From OMOG01 sp041485845 (GTDB lineage: Bacteria; Acidobacteriota; Terriglobia; Bryobacterales; Bryobacteraceae): a stretch of DNA of 15,029 bases. Shown one piece after another: positions 14,651-15,029 of this stretch. Position numbers and translations under genes: made by a program. The DNA lies in the NCBI GenBank assembly GCA_041485845.1, contig JBGPKH010000158.1:1-15029 (forward strand), written 5' to 3'. The notes beneath the pieces were generated by a model that saw only the letters and a list, made by a program, of their open reading frames with translations, made no database searches and had not been told where the DNA came from. Numbering within the stretch: position 1 is the stretch's first letter; every line of letters starts with the position of its first letter.

Positions 14651-15029
14651 ATGACGATCAGCCGCCGCACGTTCACGATCGCTTCGGTGGCCGCTCTCGG
14701 CTGCGGAAGACCGAGAGCCACCGGCTTTCCCGGCTACGCCTTCATCGCCAACTCGGGCGGGCGGTCGGTGGCGGCAGTGGATCTCACCCTTTTCTCGGTC
14801 GCGCGGCAGATCCGCCTGGAGGCTGCGCCGGCCGCTGTAGTCGCGCACACGGCGCGGCGCGTGGTCTACGTGCTGGCTCCACAGAATGGCTGGATCTACG
14901 AAATCGGTGTGGCGGACCTGGCGGTGAAACGCAAAATAGCGCTGGGCGGCACGGCGCTCTCCATGCGGCTGGCGGCCGATGGCGCGTCCCTGTGGGTGCT
15001 GTGCCGGGCGCCCAACGCGCTGATTCGCG
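14651..15029 (+). CDS. Exported beta-propeller-like protein, N-terminal part (3' truncated)
   Basis: The frame stays open from ATG 14651 to the window end, giving 126 visible residues. The N-terminus MTISRRTFTIASVAALGC has a twin-arginine motif (SRRTF), a short hydrophobic stretch and a cysteine at 18, suggesting a Tat signal and perhaps lipid attachment. The residue three before the Cys is Ala, not the usual Leu. The mature part shows YAFIANSGGRSVAAVDLTLFSVARQIRL, then RRVVYVLAPQNGWIYEIGVADLAVKRKIALGG, spaced like YVTN/NHL-type beta-propeller blades in which a value is displayed and compared. Enzymatic function cannot be judged without the rest. It is divergent from mreB, so no operon link to the shape genes is implied. 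Confidence 0.7.
   Translation, partial: MTISRRTFTIASVAALGCGRPRATGFPGYAFIANSGGRSVAAVDLTLFSVARQIRLEAAPAAVVAHTARRVVYVLAPQNGWIYEIGVADLAVKRKIALGGTALSMRLAADGASLWVLCRAPNALIR

Overview
The window is GC-rich (by eye about 60-65%) bacterial DNA. A mreB-mreC-mreD cluster, a decaprenyl-phosphate-phosphoribosyltransferase-like UbiA protein, a secreted ThuA-domain protein, a Tat-type beta-propeller lipoprotein and many short palindromic repeats together suggest an Acidobacteriota genome, perhaps of the Solibacter/Bryobacter group. That placement is inferred from gene style; no marker gene proves it.

Layout. (1) 3-434: 3' end of a + strand coiled-coil protein cut by the window edge. (2) 435-863: no intact gene. 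It holds a decayed mosaic of two fragments that match pieces of the genes further right, plus palindromes just before the next gene. (3) 864-6665: a defence-like block. A + strand HEAT-repeat protein with a possible nuclease-like N-terminus (864-2420) overlaps a beta-class, probably m4C, DNA methyltransferase (2410-3447). Facing them is a 1063-residue protein fusing a calcineurin-like metallophosphoesterase, a NACHT NTPase and a FGE-sulfatase (C-type-lectin-like) domain (3474-6665, minus). (4) 6666-8338: minus-strand pair of a conserved small protein and a GTG-started, translationally coupled ThuA-domain secreted protein. (5) 8339-14482: minus-strand shape/envelope cluster mreB > mreC > mreD > ubiA-like > large polytopic (GT-C-like) membrane protein, with short gaps or 4-base overlaps. 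(6) 14651-end: divergent + strand gene for an exported beta-propeller-like protein, running off the window.

How they work together. MreB/C/D form the rod-shape complex. The UbiA and GT-C-like proteins downstream probably make and use a polyprenyl-phosphate sugar in the envelope, so the operon appears to join elongation and envelope glycan genes. The HEAT protein and methyltransferase look like a compact restriction-modification pair. The MPE-NACHT-FGE protein looks like a STAND sensor/effector beside it. The collapsed duplicate at 503-648 shares pieces of both the HEAT gene and the FGE gene, in the same order and orientation, suggesting that the two neighbours have been duplicated or moved as one unit.
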